Assembly: GCA_035495815.1 (NCBI GenBank)
Contig: DATJFH010000084.1
Coordinates: 1-14,707 of the forward strand
Source: DATJFH01 sp035495815
Lineage (GTDB): Bacteria > Acidobacteriota > Terriglobia > Bryobacterales > Bryobacteraceae
Reading direction: 5' to 3'
Length of the DNA stretch: 14,707 nt
Shown here: piece by piece, positions 8,039-14,707 of the stretch
How positions within the stretch are numbered: the stretch's first letter is position 1
How the letters are laid out: every line of letters begins with the position of its first letter
Position numbers and translations under genes: made by a program
The notes under the pieces: generated by a model
What the model was told of the DNA's origin: nothing
The model's input: the letters and a program-made list of their open reading frames with translations, nothing else
Database searches by the model: none

Positions 8039-9576
8039 TGCCGCCCCTTTATATCCGGGTCCACCCCGACGACAACGTCGCCATCATCGTGAACCCCGAG
8101 GGACTGCCCGGCGGGACCGCCTTTCCGTCCGGGCTCACGCTTGCCGAGCGCATCCCGCAGTCCCACAAGGTGGCTCTCCGCGAAATTCCCGCCGGACAGC
8201 CGGTCGTCCGCTACGGCCAGGTGATCGGAGCGGCGGCGCGGTCAATAAGCGCGGGATCGTGGGTGCGCGAGGATCTGGTCGTTCTTCCTCAGGCGCCTCC
8301 GCTGGACGAACTGCCGCTGGCCACCGCCACGCCCGCGCCGCTGCCGCCGCTCGAAGGCTACACTTTCGAGGGCTTCCGCAACCTGGACGGCAGCGTCGGC
8401 ACCAAGAACATTCTCGGCATCACGACCACCGTGCAGTGCGTCGCCCCCACCGTGGATTACGCCGTGCGCCGCATCAAATCCGAGATCCTTCCGCGCTACC
8501 CGGCGGTTGACGACGTGGTCGCCATCACCCACACCTACGGATGCGGCGTCGCCATCGATGCGCCCGGGGCTGCCGTGCCGATCCGAACGCTGCGCCACAT
8601 CGGGCTGCACGCCAATCTGGGCGGCGCCCCGCTGGTCGTCAGCCTGGGGTGCGAGAAGCTTCAACCCGCGCGACTGTTTCCGGACGGGCTGGATGGCCAC
8701 CTCCTTCCTGTTCTCGGCGCGGACCCGAACGTCGTCCGGCTGCAGGACCAGCGCGGCTTCGGGGAAATGATCGCCTCGATCATGCTTGCCGCCGAGACGC
8801 GCCTGGAGCGGTTGAGCCGGCGCACCCGAGTCACCTGCCCCGCCTCCGACCTCATCGTCGGCTCGCAATGCGGCGGCAGCGACGCGTTCTCCGGCGTCAC
8901 CTGCAATCCCGCCGTCGGCTTTGCGTCCGACCTGCTCGTGCGCGCCGGCGCCACCGTCATGTTCTCCGAGGTGACCGAAGTCCGCGACGCCGTCCACCTC
9001 CTGACGCCCCGCGCCGTCACTCCGGATGTGGCCCGCGACCTGATCCGCGAAATGCGCTGGTATGACGAGTACCTCGAGCGGGGCTCGGCCGACCGCAGCG
9101 CCAACCCCACGCCCGGCAACAAGCGCGGCGGTCTGTCGAACGTGGTCGAGAAGGCCCTCGGGTCGGTGGCGAAAGCCGGCAGCTCGGCCCTCATGGCCGT
9201 AGCCGGACACGGTGATCGCGTGACCACCAAAGGCCTCGTATTCGCCGCCACCCCGGCCAGCGATTTCATCTGCGGCACTCAGCAGCTCGCCTCGATGAAT
9301 CTCCATCTGTTCACCACCGGCGAAGGCACACCCTACGGGCTGGCGCTCGCTCCCGTGATCAAAATCTCATCGCGCACCGCGCTGGCCGAAAAGTGGCCCG
9401 ATCTCATCGACCTCGACGCCGGCCGCATCGCCACCGGCGCCGGTTCCATCGAGAGCGTCGGCTGGGAGCTGTTTCACCTCATTCTGGACGTCGCCAGCGG
9501 CCGCAAAAAAACTTGGGCCGACCACTGGGGCTTGCACAACGCGCTCGCGCCGTTCAATCCGGGGCCGGTCACATGA
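8038..9576 (+). CDS. garD: Galactarate dehydratase (UxaA/GarD family)
   Basis: This enzyme dehydrates galactarate to 5-dehydro-4-deoxy-glucarate in the cytoplasm (EC 4.2.1.42), the first step of galactarate breakdown. The 512-residue protein is close to the 523 of E. coli GarD and matches it from end to end. An N-terminal SAF-type domain (about 1-75) contains DNVAIIVN and HKVAL. A linker leads to the catalytic region, which starts at GYTFEGFRNLDGSVGTKN near residue 107. Conserved blocks follow: HTYGCGVAI (His165, Cys169), LGCEKLQP (Cys205), QCGGSDAFSG (Cys278), TEVRDAVHLLTPRAV, DRSANPTPGNK, TPASDFICGTQQ and DVASGRKKTWADHWGLHN. These favour GarD over the related altronate dehydratase UxaA, though a different hexarate substrate cannot be excluded. 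The start ATG overlaps the receptor stop by one base, and the stop TGA overlaps the permease ATG. Later pathway genes (garL, garR, garK or the kdgD route) are not in the window. Confidence 0.94.
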   Translation: MPPLYIRVHPDDNVAIIVNPEGLPGGTAFPSGLTLAERIPQSHKVALREIPAGQPVVRYGQVIGAAARSISAGSWVREDLVVLPQAPPLDELPLATATPAPLPPLEGYTFEGFRNLDGSVGTKNILGITTTVQCVAPTVDYAVRRIKSEILPRYPAVDDVVAITHTYGCGVAIDAPGAAVPIRTLRHIGLHANLGGAPLVVSLGCEKLQPARLFPDGLDGHLLPVLGADPNVVRLQDQRGFGEMIASIMLAAETRLERLSRRTRVTCPASDLIVGSQCGGSDAFSGVTCNPAVGFASDLLVRAGATVMFSEVTEVRDAVHLLTPRAVTPDVARDLIREMRWYDEYLERGSADRSANPTPGNKRGGLSNVVEKALGSVAKAGSSALMAVAGHGDRVTTKGLVFAATPASDFICGTQQLASMNLHLFTTGEGTPYGLALAPVIKISSRTALAEKWPDLIDLDAGRIATGAGSIESVGWELFHLILDVASGRKKTWADHWGLHNALAPFNPGPVT

Positions 9577-11969
9577 GCAGCCTCGCCCATTCTCTGCGCA
9601 GACTCCGCCGCGCGCCGGCGTTCACCCTCACCGCGCTGCTGACGCTGGGGCTGGGAATCGGCGCCAATGCGTCTATCTTTTCCGCCATTTATTCATTGCT
9701 GCTCAAACCGCTACCCTACCGCGAGCCCGAAAAGCTGGTCAGCCTCTCGTTGATCAGCCGGGGGAAGACCCGCGTCGATCCTTCGCTGCTCACCATCACC
9801 GACTGGCGCGGCGAGTCGCGGACATTGGAATCCGCCGCCGGCGGCTTGGTTCGGAGCTTCGGACTCACGGTGGGCGGAGGCTCCGTCTCGGTGGTTGTGA
9901 CCGGCATGGTGACAGCGGAGCTGCCGTCCGTGCTCGGCATCCAGCCCGCGCTCGGACGGCTGTTCACGCGGCAGGAAGAGACCGGCAACGCGCGGGTCGC
10001 GATCCTCACCGACAGCTTGTGGCGCCGGCGCTTCGGCGCGGACACGTCCGTGCTCGGCCGTCCCCTCGAGCTCAACGAGGAGCCCCGGACGATCATCGGG
10101 ATCCTGCCGCCCGCTTTCGAATTCCCTCTGACGGGATCGGTCCCGGATCTTTTGATTCCGATCAACCATGCCGATTACGGACGACTTCGCGGCCCCGGCC
10201 ATCTTCAGGCGGTCGGCCGGCTCCGTTCCGGCGTAGACCCGCGGCAGGCGCAGGCGGAGCTGCAGGCGATCGTCGAGCGGCTGGCCCGGACTTATCCGCA
10301 AAACGCCGGCCTCGGCGCCGCGGTCGAGCCTCTGGAGGAAACCCTGCGCGGCGCCAACCGGCGGCCCTTGCTGCTTCTGGCCGCGTCCGGCTTGCTGCTC
10401 CTGCTGATCGCCTGCGCCAACGTCGTCAACCTGTTGCTGGCGCAATTTCTGGTCCGCGCCCGTGAGTTGGCGATTCGCGTCTCGCTCGGCGCCGGCGCCG
10501 GCCGCCTGGCGCGCGAGTTCTTCGCCGACGGCCTGTCGCTCAGCGCCCTGGGAGCCGCGGCCGGACTCGCGCTCGCCGTTCTCTTGCAAGGCGGCCTGCC
10601 GGCCGTTCTGCTGTACGCCGGCGTCCGCGCTCCCAAGCCGGTGGAGCTCGAGCCGCCGGTCTTCCTTTTCGCCCTGGTCACCCTGCTGCTGACCGCTCTC
10701 CTGTTCACGCTCGTTCCCGCGGCGCTGGCTCGTTCCACCGATCTGAATCCGCTGCTCAAGGAATCGGCGTCACCTTCCGGACCCCGAAGTTTTCTGCGCA
10801 GCGGGCTCGTGGTCGTTCAGGTGGCGCTCAGCATGACCCTGCTCCTCGGCGCCGGACTCCTCCTTCGCAGCTTCGTCAAGGTGATGTCGGTCGACCCCGG
10901 ATTCCGCGCTTCGCAGGTCTTCCAGTTCGGCGTCGGCATCCCGGAGGCGCGCTACGACACGGAGCGGAAGATGGTGGCTTTCCACCAGCAGGTCCTGCGG
11001 AACCTGAACCAAAGCCCCGGCGTGGAGTCGGCCGCCTTCTCGAGCCGCCTCCCTCTGGCCGGGACGATGGGGACGGATTTCGAATTCGTGGAATCGCCGG
11101 TCGACAAAGAGCGGCGTCCGCGCGCAGGCGCGAGCGTGGTGACGCCGGATTTCTTTCGAGTCCTGTCCATCCCGCTGCATGGAGGACGCGGCTTCACCGA
11201 ACTCGACCATCCGGACGCCCCCCGCGTGGCGCTGGTCAATGAAGCTTTCGTAAGGGCCTACACAGGGGGGCGCAGTCCCCTCGGCCGCCGGATCCGCACC
11301 GGCTTTCAGAATGGCGAGCTCAACCCCGGCGGCGCCGTGTCGGAAATCGTGGGCGTCGTGGGCGACGTCCGCCAGCGCAGCCTGGAGGTCCTGCCGCAGC
11401 CACAGGTTTATTTGTGCGGTTTGCAGTATGGATTGGAGGGCGGTTCCTATATCTTCCGTGCCGCCGGGACGCCCGCCGCGCTCTCTTCCACAGCCCGGGA
11501 CGCCGTCGCTTCCGTGGACGGGCGTCTGCAATCGATTCGCCTCCGGGCGATGTCGGACGTGGTGGCGCTCAGCCAGTCCGGCCGCCGTAGCGCCGCCCTG
11601 CTCTCGGGTCTGCTGGCCCTGGTCGCTTTGGCGCTGACAGCGGTCGGAATCTACGGCGTCGTTTCCTTTCTGGCCGCCCAGCGGATTCCGGAGATGTCGA
11701 TCCGGCTGGCGCTCGGCGCGCGGCCCTGGCAGGTGACGCGGCTGATCGTGGAGCAGGGCGTCCGCCTGGCCGCGATCGGGATCGTGACCGGCGCCGTGGC
11801 CAGCCTCTGGGCCGCTTCCCTGCTGCGCGCCGGATTGTACGAAACCCCGGTCACCGATCCGCTCACGATGCTCGCCTCCGCGGCGCTGCTGCTGTCAACC
11901 GCGATAGCGGCGTGCCTTGGTCCGGCCGCGCGCGCCGGGCTTCGGGACGTCCGGTCCAACCTGCGCTGA
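9573..11969 (+). CDS. ABC transporter permease of the MacB/FtsX type (acidobacterial duplicated orphan permease, ADOP)
   Basis: This is a 798-residue inner-membrane protein with two MacB-like halves fused in one chain. Each half has a leading membrane segment (about 16-43 and 410-434), a periplasmic MacB-type core, and then three more segments (about 265-290, 326-347, 361-385, and 674-698, 733-752, 764-788), giving eight in all. The cytoplasmic FtsX motif occurs twice: ELAIRVSLGAGAGRL in the first half and EMSIRLALGARPWQV in the second. This is the layout of the ADOP family, which is greatly expanded in Acidobacteriota and usually lacks an adjacent ATPase, as here. By analogy with MacB it may drive efflux or a mechanical task in the envelope; the substrate is unknown. 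The same frame is open further upstream, inside garD, but ATG 9573 gives the standard N-terminus (SLRRLRRAPAFTLTALLTL). That start overlaps the garD stop as ATGA, with a weak GGGG eight bases upstream. The stop lies 5 bases from the convergent sulfatase stop. Confidence 0.93.
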   Translation: MSSLAHSLRRLRRAPAFTLTALLTLGLGIGANASIFSAIYSLLLKPLPYREPEKLVSLSLISRGKTRVDPSLLTITDWRGESRTLESAAGGLVRSFGLTVGGGSVSVVVTGMVTAELPSVLGIQPALGRLFTRQEETGNARVAILTDSLWRRRFGADTSVLGRPLELNEEPRTIIGILPPAFEFPLTGSVPDLLIPINHADYGRLRGPGHLQAVGRLRSGVDPRQAQAELQAIVERLARTYPQNAGLGAAVEPLEETLRGANRRPLLLLAASGLLLLLIACANVVNLLLAQFLVRARELAIRVSLGAGAGRLAREFFADGLSLSALGAAAGLALAVLLQGGLPAVLLYAGVRAPKPVELEPPVFLFALVTLLLTALLFTLVPAALARSTDLNPLLKESASPSGPRSFLRSGLVVVQVALSMTLLLGAGLLLRSFVKVMSVDPGFRASQVFQFGVGIPEARYDTERKMVAFHQQVLRNLNQSPGVESAAFSSRLPLAGTMGTDFEFVESPVDKERRPRAGASVVTPDFFRVLSIPLHGGRGFTELDHPDAPRVALVNEAFVRAYTGGRSPLGRRIRTGFQNGELNPGGAVSEIVGVVGDVRQRSLEVLPQPQVYLCGLQYGLEGGSYIFRAAGTPAALSSTARDAVASVDGRLQSIRLRAMSDVVALSQSGRRSAALLSGLLALVALALTAVGIYGVVSFLAAQRIPEMSIRLALGARPWQVTRLIVEQGVRLAAIGIVTGAVASLWAASLLRAGLYETPVTDPLTMLASAALLLSTAIAACLGPAARAGLRDVRSNLR

Positions 11970-11974
11970 AGCGA

Positions 11975-13594
11975 TCAGGATCTTTTCAGCTGGCCCCACG
12001 GAATTACGTTCGCCCGCGCGGCCCAGGCGTCGTACTTTGCGATCAGCTCTTTCACCTTCGCCGGCTGCGCTTCGGCCAGGTTGCGCATCTCCGTGCGATC
12101 GGTTTCCAGATCGTAGAGCTCCCAGCCGTCCGGATACCTGGACACCAGCTTCCACTTCCCCTGACGCACGGCGCGATTGCCCTCGTGCTCCCAGAAGATC
12201 TCGGAATGACCCTTGCGCTGTTGGCCCCGCAGCACCGGCAGCAGGCTGAGCCCTTCGAGCGGGGTGATGCGATTGCCCTGATACGTCTTCGGATATTGCG
12301 CCTTGCCGGCGTCCGCGCAGGTGGCCATGATGTCGATCAGGTGGCCGGGCTGGTCGGTCATCGACCCCGGCTGCGCAACCTTCCCCGGCCAGTGCGCGAT
12401 CAGCGGAGTCGAAATACCGCCTTCGTGAACCCAGTGTTTATAGAGCCGGAAGGGAGTGTTGCTGGCGTTCGCCCACGGCATTCCATAGCTCTGATACGTG
12501 TCCTCGGCGCCGGGCGCGATCTGCGGGTTATTGCCGTTGCGCACCGGGCGTCCGTCGCGCGTCTTGTCCGGAATGCTGGGGTTGTTTTGGACCCCCGCCG
12601 CGGCGAACTCTTCCGCGCAGCCGCCGTTATCCGCCAGGAACAGAATCAGGGTGTTTTGCTCCTGGCCGGTCTCGCGCAGCTTGCGCACGATTTTGCCGAT
12701 ATTCTGGTCCATGCGGTCGATCTGCGCCGCGAACACCGCCATGCGGCTGGCCTGCCACTCTTTGTTCTTCTCGTCGTCCCATGCGGGCACGTGGCTGTCG
12801 CGAGGGGTGAGAGGCCACTTGCCGCTGACGATCCCCATCTCGACCATGCGCTTGTGCCGCTCCTCCCGCAGCTTGTCCCAGCCGCCCTTGTAGCGGTCCT
12901 TGTACCTGGCAATGTCCTCCGGCAGCGCATGCAGCGGCCAGTGGGGCGACGTGAACGCCACGTACATGAAGAACGGCTCCGGCTTGCCCGCGAATTCGCC
13001 GATGAACCGGACCGCGTTGTCGGCGATGGCGTCGGTGTAGTAGAAATTCTTGCGGTCCGCCTGAATCGGGGTGTTGTCGCGGGTGAGGCTGACGGGGTCG
13101 TAGTAGCTGCCCGCGCCGTGGATGGTGCCGAAGAACTTTTCAAAGCCGCGCTGGAGCGGCCAGTTGTGCTTGTCCGGAGTCTGGCTCCCCCTCTGAATCG
13201 GCGTGACGTGCCACTTGCCGGCCATCGCCGTACGGTAGCCCGCCGGCTTCATCACCTCGGCGATGGTGACGCAATTTTTGTTGAGGTCTCCCCGGTATCC
13301 CGGCTGCCCGTAATCGCTCACCATGTGGCCGACTCCGGACTGGTGCGAATAAAGTCCGGTCATCAGCGCCGCGCGCGTGGGGCAGCAGCGCGCGGTGTTG
13401 TAGAACTGCCGGAAGCGCAGGCCGTTCTTCGCAAGGCTGTCGAGATTCGGGGTCGCGATCTCCGATCCGTAACAGCCCAGGTCGGAAAAGCCCATATCGT
13501 CCGCCATGATGAGAACGATATTGGGCCGCTTGGTATCGGCGGCAGGGGACAGCGCGGCCCCCGCCAGAGTGGATAGAAATTCCCGGCGAAGCAT
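11975..13594 (-). CDS. Arylsulfatase, Tat-exported (type I, formylglycine-dependent)
   Basis: This enzyme hydrolyses a sulfate ester outside the cytoplasm. The 539-residue protein begins with a short Tat-type signal, MLRREFLSTLAGAALSPAA, with the twin arginines at 3-4. The sulfatase core follows at once: RPNIVLIMADDMGFSDLG supplies the metal-binding Asp32-Asp33, and CCPTRAALMTG carries the C-x-P-x-R signature. Cys70 is therefore the residue expected to become formylglycine. Further family features are KWHVTP, the ADNGG block and the C-terminal WEHEGNRAVRQGKWKLV. The size and domain order are normal for arylsulfatase A-like enzymes. The frame opens at TTG 13600, but ATG 13594 is preferred, with AGG six bases upstream and the Tat motif at the very start. 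Export in folded form means the cysteine must be modified in the cytoplasm; no maturase gene is in the window. It lies 28 bases downstream of the oxidoreductase gene and is probably co-transcribed. The natural sulfated substrate is not evident. Confidence 0.95.
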   Translation of the reverse strand: MLRREFLSTLAGAALSPAADTKRPNIVLIMADDMGFSDLGCYGSEIATPNLDSLAKNGLRFRQFYNTARCCPTRAALMTGLYSHQSGVGHMVSDYGQPGYRGDLNKNCVTIAEVMKPAGYRTAMAGKWHVTPIQRGSQTPDKHNWPLQRGFEKFFGTIHGAGSYYDPVSLTRDNTPIQADRKNFYYTDAIADNAVRFIGEFAGKPEPFFMYVAFTSPHWPLHALPEDIARYKDRYKGGWDKLREERHKRMVEMGIVSGKWPLTPRDSHVPAWDDEKNKEWQASRMAVFAAQIDRMDQNIGKIVRKLRETGQEQNTLILFLADNGGCAEEFAAAGVQNNPSIPDKTRDGRPVRNGNNPQIAPGAEDTYQSYGMPWANASNTPFRLYKHWVHEGGISTPLIAHWPGKVAQPGSMTDQPGHLIDIMATCADAGKAQYPKTYQGNRITPLEGLSLLPVLRGQQRKGHSEIFWEHEGNRAVRQGKWKLVSRYPDGWELYDLETDRTEMRNLAEAQPAKVKELIAKYDAWAARANVIPWGQLKRS

Positions 13595-13600
13595 GGTCAA

Positions 13601-13606
13601 CCTGCC
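13601..13606 (-). promoter_or_regulatory. Probable ribosome binding site (GGCAGG) for the sulfatase gene
   Basis: On the minus strand GGCAGG ends six bases before ATG 13594. The TTG at 13600 lies inside that spacer, so the site supports the ATG start rather than the longer reading. Confidence 0.45.
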
Positions 13607-13622
13607 ATTCTATCCGATAAGA

Positions 13623-14707
13623 CTACAGCGGTTGGATCTCTTCCCGAACCGGATCGAACTTCAGCCGCCGCTTCTCCACATACGCGATATTCCCTAGGTG
13701 CGACGCCTGCGCCGAACGGTGGCCGATCAGCACGTCGGCGTTGGGCAGCTTACGCGATTTGACGCAGTCGATGAAGTTGGCGACGTGATCCACCGTGGCG
13801 TCGCCCGTCTCGTCGGTGATCACCGGCTTCTCGCCCTTCTCCACCGGATAGAACTCGAACTTGCGGTTGGCGACCAGCAGCCGCCCTTTGGTCCCGCACA
13901 ACTCCATCCCCGTGCCCTGCAGGCTGGGAGCGAGCGTGGCGTCGAAGGTGGCCGTAAATTCCCCGGGATATTCGAGCAGTACGTTGACCGTGTCCGGCGC
14001 CGTGCGCCCGTCTTTGTAGTGGTAAATCCCGCCGGCGGCGACCGCCGAAATCGGAATGTCCTGCCCGAGGAACAGGTGCGCCATGTCGATCCAATGCGTG
14101 AACAGATCGGTCACCTGTCCGCCGCCGAATTCGAGATACGCCCGGAAGTTGGAGTATTGTTTTGCATCGTAATCGCGCCATTTCACCTGGCCCAGAAAGC
14201 GCGCCCAATCGAGGTTGTCGGGCTGCTTCACGAGCGCCGGCGTGACCGGCTTCAGATGCGCCGTGTTGCCGTGCCACCACGTGCGCGCCAGCGTCACCTT
14301 GCCCAACCTGCCCGAGTCCATGTAATCGCGCTTGGCGGCCCGGTAGAACGAGCTCGAGCGACGCTGCATGCCGACCTGGCAGATGCGGTTGTTCACACGC
14401 GCCGCTTTCACGATCGGCGGTCCTTCCTCGATCCGCAGCGTGAGCGGCTTCTCCACATACACATCCTTGCCGGCGTTGAGGGCGTCGATCGCCGTCTGCG
14501 TGTGCCAGTGGTCGGGCGTCGCGATGTAGACCGCGTCCACCTCTCTCATCTCGAGCAGCTTGCGGTGATCCTTGAATCCGCGCGCTCCCGGAGCGCTCTG
14601 CAGACCGGCGTCGAGGCGCGCGCCATATACGTCGCAGATGGCGACCACTTTCACCGATGCGTTCTTCTGGAAGACGCCGGTGACGAAGGCGCCCCTTCCG
14701 CCGAAGC
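13623..14707 (-). CDS. Gfo/Idh/MocA family oxidoreductase, 5' end missing
   Basis: This is an NAD(P)-dependent oxidoreductase of the glucose-fructose oxidoreductase / inositol dehydrogenase family, acting on a sugar, sugar acid or cyclitol that cannot be named from sequence. The frame stays open to the right edge: residues before the apparent GTG 14654 read FGGRGAFVTGVFQKNAS, the dinucleotide-binding G-x-G-G-x-G loop. The GTG is therefore internal and the gene continues outside the window. About 361 residues are visible. The Rossmann half contains VAICDVY, YIATPDHWHTQTAIDAL and the catalytic-type EKPLT. The C-terminal substrate-binding half contains WWHGNTAH, GGGQVTDLFTHWIDMAHLFLG and the closing HVANFIDCVKSRKLPNADVLIGHRSAQASHLGNIAY. 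This form is common in Planctomycetes and Acidobacteriota, where many members carry a Tat signal; that part would be off the edge. It is the first of two genes, with the sulfatase 28 bases downstream. Confidence 0.95.
   Translation of the reverse strand, partial: FGGRGAFVTGVFQKNASVKVVAICDVYGARLDAGLQSAPGARGFKDHRKLLEMREVDAVYIATPDHWHTQTAIDALNAGKDVYVEKPLTLRIEEGPPIVKAARVNNRICQVGMQRRSSSFYRAAKRDYMDSGRLGKVTLARTWWHGNTAHLKPVTPALVKQPDNLDWARFLGQVKWRDYDAKQYSNFRAYLEFGGGQVTDLFTHWIDMAHLFLGQDIPISAVAAGGIYHYKDGRTAPDTVNVLLEYPGEFTATFDATLAPSLQGTGMELCGTKGRLLVANRKFEFYPVEKGEKPVITDETGDATVDHVANFIDCVKSRKLPNADVLIGHRSAQASHLGNIAYVEKRRLKFDPVREEIQPL

Noticed and set aside
9393..9572. A 60-residue N-terminal extension of the permease inside garD
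   Set aside because: The extension is arginine/histidine-rich shadow sequence over the garD 3' end. ATG 9573 gives the standard family N-terminus and an ATGA overlap.
8242..11531. Antisense open frames over garD (354 codons) and the permease (292 and 253 codons)
   Set aside because: They have the same register effect, and the sense proteins match known families over their full length.
11912..13576. A 554-codon open frame antisense to the sulfatase gene
   Set aside because: It has the same codon-register relation as the other antisense frames, and the arginine/valine-rich product has no family features. The sulfatase frame has the C-x-P-x-R signature and metal-binding residues.
14652..14654. 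GTG as the start of the oxidoreductase
   Set aside because: The frame continues upstream to the window edge and encodes the conserved glycine-rich dinucleotide-binding loop, so the gene is cut by the window rather than starting here.

Overview
The window looks like chromosomal DNA from a GC-rich member of the Acidobacteriota, probably near the Solibacter/Bryobacter group. This is inferred from gene content; no marker gene is present. The clues are a two-half orphan MacB/FtsX permease of the type called acidobacterial duplicated orphan permease (ADOP), a very large Oar-like TonB-dependent receptor with an N-terminal carboxypeptidase-regulatory-like domain, a DUF1501 protein, and a Tat-type sulfatase paired with a Gfo/Idh/MocA oxidoreductase. 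Coding density is very high. The largest gap is about 150 bases, and no RNA gene, mobile element, CRISPR array or long repeat was seen.

Layout. (1) 1-3882, plus strand: a DUF1501 protein that runs in from the left edge, a GT-B type glycosyltransferase, and an exported CocE/NonD-family (S15-like) hydrolase whose start lies inside the glycosyltransferase gene. (2) 3912-4601, minus strand: a beta-class carbonic anhydrase, convergent with the hydrolase and divergent from the next block. (3) 4757-11969, plus strand: a tightly coupled trio of TonB-dependent receptor, galactarate dehydratase (garD) and ADOP permease. The genes are joined by TGATG and ATGA overlaps and preceded by a 155-base region with a possible promoter. 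(4) 11975-14707, minus strand: a Gfo/Idh/MocA oxidoreductase that runs off the right edge, followed 28 bases later by a Tat-exported arylsulfatase. This pair converges on the permease gene with only 5 bases between stop codons.

How the genes may work together. The receptor-garD-permease trio reads as one transcript linking an outer-membrane uptake channel to cytoplasmic dehydration of a hexarate sugar acid. The permease has no ATPase beside it, and the later galactarate enzymes are not in the window. The oxidoreductase-sulfatase pair fits breakdown of sulfated or otherwise decorated carbohydrate. The DUF1501/glycosyltransferase/hydrolase group has no obvious shared pathway.

No gene here is of unknown family, and I see no clear new defence or mobile system. 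The most unusual point is the translational coupling of a receptor, a sugar-acid dehydratase and an ADOP permease. Several starts (hydrolase, receptor, sulfatase, permease) are placed downstream of the longest possible ORF, on the strength of ribosome binding sites, signal peptides or overlaps. Long open frames on the opposite strand of nearly every gene are explained by codon usage.
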